Counted from the stretch's first letter, positions 1 to 8,747 are shown. The stretch: 64,000 bases of DNA from Pseudomonas californiensis (GCF_021147775.1 NZ_JAGTPK010000022.1:1-64000); one strand, 5' to 3'. The notes: a model not told the origin generated them from the letters alone. A program made the numbers and translations.

Positions 1-503
1 ACAGCGCTTTGAAATACCGGTCGCCAAGAGAATTTAGGCGCTTGGCAGCAGCATCAATTTAACGGGGAGTTGGTGTCCGGTTTTGTAGGGGCAAGTCCAT
101 TGACTACATTTTTATGCGAAAAAAATATATGGGTGTGTAATTTTCTGACAAGGGCGTCCGTTTTTATCAGGGCGAATCTGGTATGGATACTGCCTTGGCT
201 TTATAAAGGGTCTGTACAGTAAGCGATATCGGCCCTGCTTATAAGTCGCGGTATTCCTGGAGCCACTCATGCATAACCGAAAGCGAAAAGAATGCGTTGA
301 TGGCATTGCGCTAGCTTTTAGAGGGGGTGTTCGCATTAATTTGATGTCGAACAAGTACCCATTTATTTTTACATTTTTAGAGTCGATGGCACGAACGCGA
401 TTGCTTGGTCAGGCTGTAATATTCTGCTTTTTTGGGGCCGGCAATGCTTTGTTCCGGCATTCTACGTGGTCATGATTTCATCGAATTCCTGAAGGGAGGC
501 GTT
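1..503. other. AT-richer leader region without a firmly supported gene
   Basis: No recognisable protein family is encoded here. Base composition is visibly more AT-rich than the neighbouring housekeeping genes. The best open frame is 269-475 on the plus strand (68 codons). It has a GGAG seven bases before its ATG and a hydrophobic middle, but I recognise no homologue. A short imperfect hairpin (GCCGG/CCGGC) lies near 436-457. The region probably holds the promoter of the downstream response regulator. Confidence 0.4.
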
Positions 504-620
504 ATGAAAATCTTAAAAAATTGTTCGTTGGTACCAAGTTTTGTAGGAGTTTTCTGTTGTAACTGTATGAATGGTCTTTGGCTGTTAGTCCTCGGGGGGG
601 AGCGCCATGCAAAGCACTAA
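504..620 (+). CDS. Possible small hydrophobic protein (38 aa) upstream of response regulator
   Basis: This short open frame starts at an ATG preceded by a very good Shine-Dalgarno sequence (GGGAGG, 491-500 region). It encodes 38 residues with a Cys-rich hydrophobic core (residues about 8-30, containing CCNC), compatible with one membrane-spanning segment. Its 3' end overlaps another short frame (607-684), which in turn overlaps the response regulator start. I do not recognise the family. The support is the ribosome-binding site and the overlap arrangement only, so it could equally be an untranslated leader or a regulatory uORF. Confidence 0.3.
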   Translation: MKILKNCSLVPSFVGVFCCNCMNGLWLLVLGGERHAKH

Positions 621-684
621 ACGACTAAGCTATTGTGCTCACCCTGAAAACTCGAATAACGAAAATTGGACTGCCCATGAATAA
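607..684 (+). CDS. Possible 25-aa uORF overlapping the response regulator start
   Basis: This is a 25-codon frame starting at the ATG after a G-rich Shine-Dalgarno stretch (about 594-602). It overlaps the end of the 504-620 frame by 14 bases. Its TAA (682-684) lies inside the first codons of the response regulator, whose ATG is at 677. Such an 8-base overlap is typical of translational coupling. The peptide is hydrophilic and matches no family I know. It may act as a leader peptide that sets translation of the regulator rather than as a functional protein. Confidence 0.3.
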   Translation: MQSTKRLSYCAHPENSNNENWTAHE

Positions 685-1303
685 AGTGCTGATCGTGGAT
701 GATCATCCCGTCATTCGTCTTGCTGTACGCATGCTGATGGAGCGTCATGGCTACGAGGTCATTGCCGAGACCGACAATGGTGTGGACGCACTTCAGTTGG
801 CCCGTGAGCATCTGCCGGACATTGTCATTCTTGACATAGGCATTCCCAAGCTGGACGGGCTGGAAGTTATTGCACGCCTGTCCGCCATGACGCTGCCGTT
901 CAAGGTCCTGATTCTTACTTCCCAGGCGCCTGGGCATTTTTCGATGCGCTGCATGCAGGCCGGTGCTGCAGGCTACGTATGCAAACAACAGGATCTCACT
1001 GAGCTGTTGAGCGCTATCAAAGCTGTTCTGTCGGGTTACAGCTATTTCCCCAACCAAGCGTTGCACACCGTTCGTTCAAGCATGGGCAATGCGAGTGAGT
1101 CGGACATGGTCGACCGTCTTTCGGGTAGAGAGATGATGGTTTTGCAGCAACTGGCGCGTGGGAAAACCAACAAGGAAATTGCGGATGGAATGTTTCTGAG
1201 CAACAAGACCGTCAGTACCTACAAGACGCGCCTGTTGCTCAAGCTCAACGCACATTCACTGGTCGATCTCATAGAGCTTGCGCAGCGTAACGGGCTGGTC
1301 TGA
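677..1303 (+). CDS. LuxR/NarL-family response regulator (BvgA/EvgA type)
   Basis: The 208-aa protein has a receiver domain (residues 1-120) and a C-terminal LuxR-type helix-turn-helix (about 140-205). Acidic pocket D8/D9, phospho-acceptor D53 in an ILDIGIPKLDG context, T81 and K103 are all in place, so it should be phosphorylatable. The C-terminus carries the SGREMMVLQQLARGKTNKEIA signature of NarL/FixJ regulators. The start at 677 is chosen because the next residues are the canonical receiver beta-1 strand; the upstream extension has no such motif. No histidine kinase lies in the window. The closest well-known families are BvgA and EvgA, but the target genes cannot be inferred here. Confidence 0.9.
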   Translation: MNKVLIVDDHPVIRLAVRMLMERHGYEVIAETDNGVDALQLAREHLPDIVILDIGIPKLDGLEVIARLSAMTLPFKVLILTSQAPGHFSMRCMQAGAAGYVCKQQDLTELLSAIKAVLSGYSYFPNQALHTVRSSMGNASESDMVDRLSGREMMVLQQLARGKTNKEIADGMFLSNKTVSTYKTRLLLKLNAHSLVDLIELAQRNGLV

Positions 1304-1420
1304 AGCTCCGCGCTCCCAGGGACACGTCGTATTTGCGGATACCGACCATCAAGGAAGGGCTCTGCCCATCAGAGGTCTTCAACATAGCGGCTTATGGTTG
1401 CTTGATATTGCAAAGCTCTG

Positions 1421-1603
1421 TCAAAGGTCGAAGTCGTAATCGGCCAACTGTTTCTGCAAGCGCCGCTCCTCGAGCATATTATCGATGGTGCGGCGCTTGC
1501 TCAGATTGGTTTTTGCAGGCTCTACGGAGACTTGCTCCGCATCGTCCGTATCGACGGCGACGACGTCGTCATCCAGGTCTAGTTGCTCTTTGCCATTACT
1601 CAT
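1421..1603 (-). CDS. Small acidic conserved protein (PA3496-like)
   Basis: This 60-aa protein has an acidic N-terminal half and a basic/acidic helical C-terminus (RRTIDNMLEERRLQKQLADY). Its length and position directly after nth match the conserved pseudomonad gene called PA3496 in P. aeruginosa; some annotations call that family a putative envelope integrity protein. The internal ATG at 1603 is preferred over the longer frame because it begins the conserved part. It reads in the same direction as nth, about 105 bases downstream. Its function is unknown. Confidence 0.65.
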   Translation of the reverse strand: MSNGKEQLDLDDDVVAVDTDDAEQVSVEPAKTNLSKRRTIDNMLEERRLQKQLADYDFDL

Positions 1604-1709
1604 GAAGTCGACTCCAGGCGTGGGCTGCATTGCCGCACCTTATATCGACAAAGCTTGACCGGGTAAAAAAGATTTTTTCAATCGGTGAAGCGGCAAATCC
1701 CTATTGCGC

Positions 1710-2348
1710 TCAATCGTCGGATGTCTTCAGCTTGTAATCGCACAGGTCTTCTATCCTGCAGCTGCCGCAACGGGGCTTACGTGACTGGCACACGTAACGC
1801 CCATGCAGGATCAACCAGTGGTGTGCGTCCAGCAGATAATTCCTGGGCACAAACTTCATGAGTTGCTTCTCCACTTCAACGACATTTTTTCCCGGAGCGA
1901 TGCCAGTTCGGTTGCTCACCCGGAAGATGTGCGTATCGACAGCCATGGCAACCTGACGAAAGGCTGTATTGAGAACGACGTTTGCGGTTTTGCGTCCCAC
2001 TCCGGGCAGCGCTTCCAGCGCTTCTCGGGTTTTCGGCACCTCACCGTTGTGCAGCTCAACCAGCATTCGGCAGGTTTCAATGACGTTTTTGGCCTTGCTG
2101 TTATAAAGCCCGATGGTCTTGATGTACTGCGACAGTCCTTCAACGCCCAGATCATGGATAGCCTGAGGCGTGTTGGCGACAGGGTAGAGCCGGGCTGTTG
2201 CCTTGTTGACGCTGACGTCGGTAGCCTGTGCAGAGAGGATGACCGCAATCAGCAGCTCAAAAGGCGTGGTGTAGGCCAATTCGGTTTTTGGGTCCGGATT
2301 GTCCTCGTGAAGTCTGCGGAAAATCTCCAGACGTTTTGCAGCATTCAT
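1710..2348 (-). CDS. nth: Endonuclease III (DNA glycosylase/AP lyase)
   Basis: The 212-aa protein has the usual length of Nth. It removes oxidised pyrimidines from DNA and nicks the abasic site in base-excision repair. A helix-hairpin-helix with the catalytic lysine is visible in LPGVGRKTANVV (about residue 115), followed by the GPD-type aspartate in VDTHIFRVSNR. The C-terminal [4Fe-4S] motif C-x6-C-x2-C-x5-C is intact (CQSRKPRCGSCRIEDLC). It lies downstream of the orphan rnfB on the same strand. In P. aeruginosa nth directly follows the rnf operon, so this location is conserved. Confidence 0.97.
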   Translation of the reverse strand: MNAAKRLEIFRRLHEDNPDPKTELAYTTPFELLIAVILSAQATDVSVNKATARLYPVANTPQAIHDLGVEGLSQYIKTIGLYNSKAKNVIETCRMLVELHNGEVPKTREALEALPGVGRKTANVVLNTAFRQVAMAVDTHIFRVSNRTGIAPGKNVVEVEKQLMKFVPRNYLLDAHHWLILHGRYVCQSRKPRCGSCRIEDLCDYKLKTSDD

Positions 2349-2484
2349 GAGCAGAGCGATTCCTGAGAATAGATATGTGGGCTGCAGCCAGGCGAGATCG
2401 ATAATGTGCCACCGCGCTGCAGGATTGCCAACGCTCTGACGTCCGCAGAGCCAGTGCCTGGCCAGATGACGCGTGTCGCCTTGA

Positions 2485-3537
2485 TCAGGGCAAGGCGTTG
2501 GTCTGCGCGTTCAGAAGCTTCTCTGCGGTCTCGAATACGAGCTCTGCCTGTCGCAGCGCCGTACGCAGTTGGCTCAGTTGCTCCGGCGGTGCGTTGGCTG
2601 ACTGAGCCTTGCTTAACGCCGCACGAGCCATAGCCTGTTGGATCTTGGCACGCTTCAACTCGCTGTTATCGACTTTCACAGCGGGTGGGGCCGAGGCCCT
2701 GGGCGATGCAGACACCAGCGTTGCCAGAGCCTGCTCCGTCAGTTCGTATTCATGTTGTAGCTCCACCAACCTCGCAGCCTGTTCCCTGATAGGGGGGTGG
2801 CCAAAGGCTTTGAGAGACTTGTTCAGTTGTGCGCGGCTCATGGCCAATGCGATACGGGCTTTTTTCAGCGCCTCCTCTTGCCCACTGGTCTCGTCGGCCC
2901 GAGCGTTTGCTGCGAAAGAGGCTGAAGGCGATACGACCCCTGACGGTTTCTGTGCCCGGCTCAGGCGTTCTGCAATGCGTCGCTCTTGCTCCAGGCGCAA
3001 CCGCGTGTTGCGCGATTCAAATCGCTGACGAGCGCGGTTGCGTTTGCGAAGGCGTCTGACTCGCTGTTCTTCACTATGGACCAACCCGCCGACCAGTGGT
3101 GTAACGGCTGTCAGTGAGTCTGGCGCCAGTAGCAACGGATGCATCTCAATACAGTCAACAGGGCATGGAGCTACGCACAAGTCACAGCCGGTACATTCGT
3201 CAATGATGACCGTATGCATGAGCTTGGCAGCACCAAGGATGGCATCGACCGGACATGCCTGAATACATTTGGTACATCCGATGCACTCGGCTTCGCGGAT
3301 GAACGCAACCTGAGCGGGCGCAGTCCCCCGTTCGACGTCCAGCGACACTACGGGCACCGCCAGCAACTCTGCCAATTGAATGATGGTTTCATCACCGCCT
3401 GGCGGGCACTTGTTGATCGCTTCGCCGTTGGCGATACCTTCGGCGTATGGCTTGCAGCCGGGATGGCCGCACTTGCCGCACTGGGTCTGTGGCAGGAGCG
3501 CATCAATACGCTCGATCAGGTTCAAAACCTGATCCAA
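2485..3537 (-). CDS. rsxB: Soluble RnfB/RsxB-like ferredoxin with long coiled C-terminal tail
   Basis: The 350-aa protein begins with the RnfB Fe-S domain (CGKCGHPGCKPYAEG, residues about 20-35). Two classical [4Fe-4S] ferredoxin motifs follow (CIGCTKCIQACP and CTGCDLCVAPCP, about 85-135). The remaining ~200 residues are Ala/Arg/Glu-rich and strongly helical, with a repeated KxRIAxAxxxAxLxK pattern. The usual N-terminal membrane anchor of RnfB is missing, and rnfA, C, D, G and E are absent on both sides: nth and metG flank it directly. It is therefore an orphan electron-transfer protein, not part of a full Rnf complex at this locus. The start is a TTG at 3537; no better start was seen. Confidence 0.85.
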   Translation of the reverse strand: MDQVLNLIERIDALLPQTQCGKCGHPGCKPYAEGIANGEAINKCPPGGDETIIQLAELLAVPVVSLDVERGTAPAQVAFIREAECIGCTKCIQACPVDAILGAAKLMHTVIIDECTGCDLCVAPCPVDCIEMHPLLLAPDSLTAVTPLVGGLVHSEEQRVRRLRKRNRARQRFESRNTRLRLEQERRIAERLSRAQKPSGVVSPSASFAANARADETSGQEEALKKARIALAMSRAQLNKSLKAFGHPPIREQAARLVELQHEYELTEQALATLVSASPRASAPPAVKVDNSELKRAKIQQAMARAALSKAQSANAPPEQLSQLRTALRQAELVFETAEKLLNAQTNALP

Positions 3538-3716
3538 TGGCTGAAAGCGGTTGTTGTCATCGTTTTTGATGACAACTGGGACGTTACGTCCATGAGTGCG
3601 ACACCCGGATGTATGTCAATGAAGTCAGTCATGATCCTGCCAGGAAGCGAGCAGGCTGGTCGCTTTTGCAAGGTGGGCAGTATCGGCCAGAGCGAGGGAG
3701 TTGCGAATATGCAAAA

Positions 3717-3751
3717 GCCCGGTATCCGCTGCCGTTGAGTGGATACCGGGC
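3717..3751 (-). terminator. Rho-independent terminator of metG
   Basis: The inverted repeat CCCGGTATCC (3718-3727) / GGATACCGGG (3741-3750) lies just after the metG stop. On the minus strand the stem is followed by CTTTTGC, giving a short U-run. Confidence 0.75.
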
Positions 3752-3761
3752 CTTGACCGTC

Positions 3762-5807
3762 TTACTTGATTCGCTGACCTGGTTTCGCGCCGCTATCCGG
3801 GCTCAGCAGGTAGATTTCCTCTCCGCCAGGGCCTGCAGCCATTACCATGCCCTCCGATATGCCAAAGCGCATCTTACGCGGCTTGAGATTGGCAATCATC
3901 ATGGTCAGGCGGCCTTCCAGCTCGCTCGGATTCGGGTAGGCGCTTTTGATGCCGGAGAAAACGTTGCGTTGTTCATCGCCAATGTCCAGCGTCAGGCGCA
4001 GCAGCTTGTCAGCCCCTTCGACGTGCTCGGCCTTGACGATCAAGGCCACTCGCAGGTCCACGGCAGCAAAGGCGTCGAAGTCGATTTCGGCAGACAACGG
4101 GTCCTTGGTCAGCTCGCCGTTGCCTTGCGGCGCAGCTGTCTCGGTCGCGCTGGCGGCCAGGTCCTCTTTCGAGGCGGCGGTCATGGCTTCTACTTTCACA
4201 GGGTCGATGCGTGTCATCAGTGCAGTGAACGGGTTGAGTTGGTGGTTGGTCAGCAACGTCTTGTGGTCGTCCCATGTCAGGGGCTCGACGTTGAGGAATT
4301 TCTCGGCATCAGCGGCCAGGTTCGGGAGCACTGGCTTGAGGAAGATGACCAGTTGGCGGAACAGGTTGATGCCCAGTGCGCAGACGGCCTGCACTTCATC
4401 CTGTTTGCCTTCCTGTTTGGCCAAAGACCACGGGGCTTTTTCGGCGATATACGCATTGGCGCGGTCGGCCAGCGCCATGATTTCTCGCATGGCGCGGGCA
4501 AAATCGCGCCCCTCGTAAGCATCAGCGATGGCGGGTGCTGCCGCCAGGAATGCATCGGTCAGCTCAGGGGCTGCATTGGTGTCGACCATCACACCAGCAT
4601 TGCCTTTGTGAATGAAACCGGCGCAACGGCTGGCGATGTTCACGACTTTACCGATCAGATCGGAATTGACCTTCTGGACGAAGTCTTCGAGGTTGAGGTC
4701 CAGATCGTCCACGCCGCGGCCGAGCTTGGATGCGTAGTAATAGCGCAAGTACTCGGGTGACAGGTGCTCGAGGTAGGTGCGTGCCTTGATGAACGTGCCG
4801 CGTGACTTCGACATTTTCTGGCCGTTGACGGTCAGGTAGCCATGGACGTTGATAGCGGTCGGTTTGCGCAAGCCGGCGCCTTCGAGCATTGCCGGCCAGA
4901 ACAGGGCGTGGAAATTGACAATGTCCTTGCCGATGAAATGGTAAAGCTCGGTGGTCGCGTCCTTGGCCCAGTACGCGTCGAAATCCAGATCGGGGCGACG
5001 TTCGCACAGGTTCTTGAAGCTGGCCATGTACCCGATCGGGGCATCCAGCCAGACGTAGAAATATTTGCCCGGCTCGTCAGGGATCTCGAAACCGAAGTAT
5101 GGGGCATCGCGCGAGATGTCCCATTGCTGCAGACCACTGTCCAGCCACTCGGCGATCTTGTTGGCTACCGCGTCCTGCAAGGTGCCGCTGCGGGTCCAGT
5201 TTTTGAGCATGGCATCGAAGGCGGGCAGATCGAAGAAGAAATGCCTGGAGTCCTTGAGCACGGGCGTCGCACCTGAAATCGCCGATTTAGGGTCTTTCAG
5301 ATCGGTAGGTGCGTAGGTGGCACCGCATTTCTCGCAGTTGTCGCCGTACTGATCTTCAGTGCCACACTTGGGGCAGGTGCCCTTGATGAAGCGGTCGGCC
5401 AGGAACATTTTCTTTTCCGGGTCGAAATACTGGGTAATCGAGCGCGTGGCGATATGCCCGGCGTCGCGCAGACGGGTATAGATCATGCTCGACAGCTCGC
5501 GGTTTTCATCCGAATGCGTCGAGTGGAAATTGTCGAAGTTCACCAGGAAGTCGGCGAAGTCGGCGCTGTGCTCAGCCTTGACGTTGTCGATCAGTTGTTC
5601 CGGGGTGATGCCTTCCTTTTCTGCGCGCAGCATGATGGCCGAGCCGTGAGCGTCGTCCGCGCAGACATAAGTGCATTGGTTGCCGCGGTGCTTCTGGAAA
5701 CGCACCCACATGTCGGTCTGGATGTACTCGAGCATGTGGCCAAGGTGAATGGAACCATTGGCATAGGGCAGGGCGCTGGTAACGAGAATCTTGCGTGGCT
5801 CGGACAT
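3762..5807 (-). CDS. metG: Methionyl-tRNA synthetase
   Basis: The 681-aa class I synthetase charges tRNA-Met. The HIGH-type motif is HLGH (residues about 22-25) and the second signature is KMSKS (about 340). The zinc-binding connective peptide has two CxxC pairs (CPKCGTEDQYGDNCEKCGA, about 145-163). The C-terminal ~100 residues form the EMAPII-like tRNA-binding domain (VDLRVALIVKAEHVEGADKLL) used for dimerisation. Length and domain set are normal for gamma-proteobacteria. It is divergent from apbC, as in P. aeruginosa. Confidence 0.98.
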   Translation of the reverse strand: MSEPRKILVTSALPYANGSIHLGHMLEYIQTDMWVRFQKHRGNQCTYVCADDAHGSAIMLRAEKEGITPEQLIDNVKAEHSADFADFLVNFDNFHSTHSDENRELSSMIYTRLRDAGHIATRSITQYFDPEKKMFLADRFIKGTCPKCGTEDQYGDNCEKCGATYAPTDLKDPKSAISGATPVLKDSRHFFFDLPAFDAMLKNWTRSGTLQDAVANKIAEWLDSGLQQWDISRDAPYFGFEIPDEPGKYFYVWLDAPIGYMASFKNLCERRPDLDFDAYWAKDATTELYHFIGKDIVNFHALFWPAMLEGAGLRKPTAINVHGYLTVNGQKMSKSRGTFIKARTYLEHLSPEYLRYYYASKLGRGVDDLDLNLEDFVQKVNSDLIGKVVNIASRCAGFIHKGNAGVMVDTNAAPELTDAFLAAAPAIADAYEGRDFARAMREIMALADRANAYIAEKAPWSLAKQEGKQDEVQAVCALGINLFRQLVIFLKPVLPNLAADAEKFLNVEPLTWDDHKTLLTNHQLNPFTALMTRIDPVKVEAMTAASKEDLAASATETAAPQGNGELTKDPLSAEIDFDAFAAVDLRVALIVKAEHVEGADKLLRLTLDIGDEQRNVFSGIKSAYPNPSELEGRLTMMIANLKPRKMRFGISEGMVMAAGPGGEEIYLLSPDSGAKPGQRIK

Positions 5808-5980
5808 TGGGCTCGGCTACTTGAAGTGAAACGGAGATCGGCCACTATAAAGGTCTGAGCAATTTTTTTCACCTCGCAGCGCTGTGGGATTGCTCCTGCA
5901 TGTGCAGCGAAACCATGTCGGCCCTCGATAGAACAGGTAGGATAGCCGCCTGTTTTAGTCAGTCTTTTCGGAGTGAGCCC

Positions 5981-7075
5981 ATGAGCGCAGTCAATCGCGC
6001 AGCGGTGGAGACTATTCTTCGCCAGTACACCGACCCCTACCTGAATCAGGACCCGATCAGCGCCGGTTGCGTGCGGGCCATCGACATACAGGGCGACTAC
6101 GTCAGCGTGCAGCTCGAAATCGGTTACGCCGCCGACCTGTTCAAGAATGGATGGGCGCACGTGCTGAAAACCGCCATCGAGAATCTGGATGGCGTTGCTT
6201 CGGCCAAGGTCGACATCAGTACGTCGATTGCTGCCCACAAGGCTCAGAGCCAGATCCCCGGGCTCGCCAACGTGAAGAACATTGTTGCTGTCGCGTCAGG
6301 CAAGGGTGGGGTGGGCAAGTCCACCACGGCCGCCAACCTGGCACTTGCGTTGTCTCGTGAGGGCGCGCGCGTCGGTATTCTGGATGCGGACATCTATGGG
6401 CCGAGTCAAGGTGTGATGTTCGGTATTCCCGAAGGCACTCGGCCGAGGATCAAGGACCAGAAATGGTTCGTGCCGATCGAAGCGCATGGTGTCGAGGTGA
6501 TGTCGATGGCATTTCTGACCGACGACAACACACCGATGGTCTGGCGCGGGCCGATGGTATCCGGTGCACTGTTGCAGCTGGTTACCCAAACCGCCTGGAA
6601 TGACCTGGACTACCTGATCATCGACATGCCGCCTGGTACTGGCGATATCCAGCTGACACTGGCGCAGAAAGTACCAGTTGCCGGATCAGTGATTGTCACC
6701 ACGCCTCAGGATCTGGCTTTGCTGGATGCCAAAAAAGGCGTGGAGATGTTCCGTAAGGTCAATATCCCGGTGCTGGGTGTTGTCGAGAACATGGCCGTGC
6801 ACATCTGCTCCAACTGCGGGCACGCAGAGCATCTGTTTGGCGAGGGTGGCGGTGAAAAGCTGGCTTCGCAGTACGACGTCGAGCTATTGGCATCATTGCC
6901 TTTGTCGATGGCGATTCGTGAGCAGGCGGACGGTGGCAAGCCTACGGCGATTGCCGATCCGCAAAGCCCGATTGCGATGGTGTATCAGGAGCTGGCCCGT
7001 CACGTAGGTGCGCGTATCGTCTTGCAGGAAGCAGGCAGTCAGGCAATGCCGACCATCTCCATCAGCGAAGACTGA
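5981..7075 (+). CDS. apbC: Iron-sulfur cluster carrier ApbC/Mrp (P-loop ATPase)
   Basis: The 364-aa protein has an N-terminal DUF59-like domain (about 1-80) and the deviant Walker A SGKGGVGKSTTAANL (about residue 107). A C-terminal CxxC (CSNCGHAEHLFG) binds the bridging [4Fe-4S] cluster transferred to apo-proteins. The ATG at 5981 is preferred because GGAGTGAG lies at the right spacing before it; a longer frame from 5900 lacks this. It is divergent from metG and followed by a strong terminator. It acts in the cytoplasm as a scaffold or carrier for Fe-S proteins. Confidence 0.96.
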   Translation: MSAVNRAAVETILRQYTDPYLNQDPISAGCVRAIDIQGDYVSVQLEIGYAADLFKNGWAHVLKTAIENLDGVASAKVDISTSIAAHKAQSQIPGLANVKNIVAVASGKGGVGKSTTAANLALALSREGARVGILDADIYGPSQGVMFGIPEGTRPRIKDQKWFVPIEAHGVEVMSMAFLTDDNTPMVWRGPMVSGALLQLVTQTAWNDLDYLIIDMPPGTGDIQLTLAQKVPVAGSVIVTTPQDLALLDAKKGVEMFRKVNIPVLGVVENMAVHICSNCGHAEHLFGEGGGEKLASQYDVELLASLPLSMAIREQADGGKPTAIADPQSPIAMVYQELARHVGARIVLQEAGSQAMPTISISED

Positions 7076-7170
7076 TAGAGAGAGGCACAGGGGGAGGCTG
7101 GACGAAGTCGGCCTCCTCCGGCTCTTGCCCGAAGGGCGTGTGCGGTGGTTCATCAAATTTCAGGCAATAA

Positions 7171-7199
7171 AAAACCCCGCTTTTGAGGGCGGGGTTTTT
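7171..7199. terminator. Bidirectional terminator between apbC and cold-shock gene
   Basis: The stem AAAACCCCGC (7171-7180) / GCGGGGTTTT (7189-7198) has A-run and T-run flanks on both sides, so it can terminate the convergent apbC and cold-shock transcripts. Confidence 0.9.
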
Positions 7200-7216
7200 A
7201 AGCGAATCAGTACAAG

Positions 7217-7426
7217 TTAGATAACTTGAACTTCTTCAGCTTGCATGCCTTTCTGACCGCGGGTAGCGATGAAAGAGACCTGTTGGCCTTCTTTCAGGCT
7301 TTTGAAGCCGTCAGATTGGATAGCTTTGAAGTGCACGAACAGGTCGTCACCGGATTGTGGAGTGATGAAGCCGAAGCCTTTTTCATCGTTGAACCACTTA
7401 ACGGTACCAGTTTGGCGATTGGACAT
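7217..7426 (-). CDS. Cold-shock domain protein (CspA family)
   Basis: The 69-aa single cold-shock domain carries RNP1 (KGFGFI) and RNP2 (LFVHF) motifs that bind single-stranded nucleic acid. It acts as an RNA chaperone or antiterminator. AAGGAGATATACT immediately precedes the ATG, an excellent ribosome-binding site. The long untranslated space upstream is typical of Csp mRNAs. It resembles the constitutive/cold-induced CapA/CspA-type proteins of Pseudomonas; which paralogue it is cannot be told. Confidence 0.96.
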   Translation of the reverse strand: MSNRQTGTVKWFNDEKGFGFITPQSGDDLFVHFKAIQSDGFKSLKEGQQVSFIATRGQKGMQAEEVQVI

Positions 7427-7745
7427 AGTATATCTCCTTGGACAAAGTTAACTGCGGCTTAGGAAGAGCCCTGGCCGAGACTGAGTGCAAAGAGCTGGAA
7501 AATTCATGGAGATGGTTGGATCGAAATTCAACATCGTGTAGAGATTCTCAGTGACACAAGCAACACAGTGACGCCACCTTAACCCTTTTTGCGGAACGTG
7601 CCAATGGTCTGTCGAGGATTATTTCCATTCGCAGTGAAAGTGCCTGTGATGTCTCATTGACTCTGGATCGGTTGCCTTTGAACAGGAGGCGTTGGCCCGG
7701 TAAGATGCGGAACATCTTTTTCACCTCGTTAGTCAGGACATCGCC
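7427..7745. promoter_or_regulatory. Divergent leader/promoter region of csp gene and dcd
   Basis: This is a 319-base gap with no gene. The part next to the cold-shock gene (about 7427-7570) is probably its long 5' untranslated leader. An imperfect dyad, GTGAC...GTGAC-type spacing with ACACAAGCAACACAG, sits around 7551-7572. The dcd promoter must lie in the right half. No clear -35/-10 pair was recognised. Confidence 0.35.
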
Positions 7746-8312
7746 ATGAGCATCAAATCGGACAAGTGGATTCGCCGCATGGCGCAAGAGCAGGGCATGA
7801 TCGAGCCCTTCGTAGAGCGCCAGATGCGTGGTGAAGGCGCCGACCGGTTGATCTCCTATGGCGTCTCAAGCTACGGCTATGACGTACGTTGCGCTGACGA
7901 ATTCAAGATCTTCACCAATATCAATTCGGCTATCGTGGACCCGAAAAATTTTGACGAAAAAAGCTTCGTCGACGTAAAGAGTGATGTGTGCATCATTCCG
8001 CCGAACTCGTTTGCGCTGGCTCGCACCGTCGAATATTTCCGCATCCCTCGCAACGTGCTGACCATCTGCCTGGGTAAAAGTACCTACGCGCGTTGCGGAA
8101 TCATCGTCAACGTCACGCCGCTTGAGCCGGAATGGGAAGGCCACGTCACCCTTGAGTTTTCTAACACCACGACTCTGCCAGCGAAAATTTACGCCAATGA
8201 AGGCGTTGCCCAGATGCTGTTTCTGGAGTCTGACGAAGAGTGCGAGATTTCTTACAAGGACCGTGGTGGCAAGTACCAGGGCCAGCGTGGCGTGACCCTG
8301 CCGCGTACGTGA
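7746..8312 (+). CDS. dcd: dCTP deaminase
   Basis: The 188-aa protein has the standard Dcd length. It deaminates dCTP to dUTP, feeding dTMP synthesis. Substrate-binding and catalytic motifs are conserved: CLGKSTYARCGIIVNVTPLEPEWEGHVTLEFSN (the serine/arginine and glutamate of the active site, residues about 105-140). It is a trimeric cytoplasmic enzyme. It keeps its position next to apbC/metG as in P. aeruginosa. Confidence 0.97.
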   Translation: MSIKSDKWIRRMAQEQGMIEPFVERQMRGEGADRLISYGVSSYGYDVRCADEFKIFTNINSAIVDPKNFDEKSFVDVKSDVCIIPPNSFALARTVEYFRIPRNVLTICLGKSTYARCGIIVNVTPLEPEWEGHVTLEFSNTTTLPAKIYANEGVAQMLFLESDEECEISYKDRGGKYQGQRGVTLPRT

Positions 8313-8423
8313 TTCGCGCATCAACTGACGAGCTGAATTGAATTATTGCTAGGTTTTGTACTCTATTTGCTCACATGCCTTCGCTTATCGCTGGATGCGA
8401 AGGCCTTTGATCAGGAGTGACCT

Positions 8424-8657
8424 ATGAAGACTACGTTCAAAAATTCTGACCAGGCAGCCTCTCCTCCACTCAACGAGATCGGGCTGCTTGCCTGGTCATT
8501 GATGGCGCACTCGGAATTGATCGCTCATACAGAGCTGAACATGGTGGGTGGCGGTATTCCGGGTGATCCGGGGCCTGTTACGCCACTTCCTCAACAGCCC
8601 AACGAGCCGGGCGAGCCTGTCCTGCCGGACGAGCCTCCTCCAGCGCCTGTCGCCTGA
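8424..8657 (+). CDS. Small proline-rich protein with double-glycine-like leader
   Basis: The 77-aa protein follows AGGAG at ideal spacing. Residues 1-44 look like a class II bacteriocin-type leader: hydrophobic at -12, Glu-Leu at -8/-7, Val at -4, then Gly-Gly before a possible cleavage after G44. The remaining 33 residues contain 13 prolines, several Asp/Glu and no Lys/Arg, so a mature peptide would be extended and acidic. No C39-peptidase ABC exporter is in the window. I do not recognise the family. The leader resemblance is inference from pattern only; it could also be an ordinary cytosolic protein with a disordered tail. Confidence 0.65.
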   Translation: MKTTFKNSDQAASPPLNEIGLLAWSLMAHSELIAHTELNMVGGGIPGDPGPVTPLPQQPNEPGEPVLPDEPPPAPVA

Positions 8658-8747
8658 TTCAAACGCATTTGAACGGCCTGTCGATTTTTGCGGATCGGCG
8701 GGTCTTTTGTGTGTGCAGTTCCTGGTGAGCGGGGCCTGTACAGAGGC

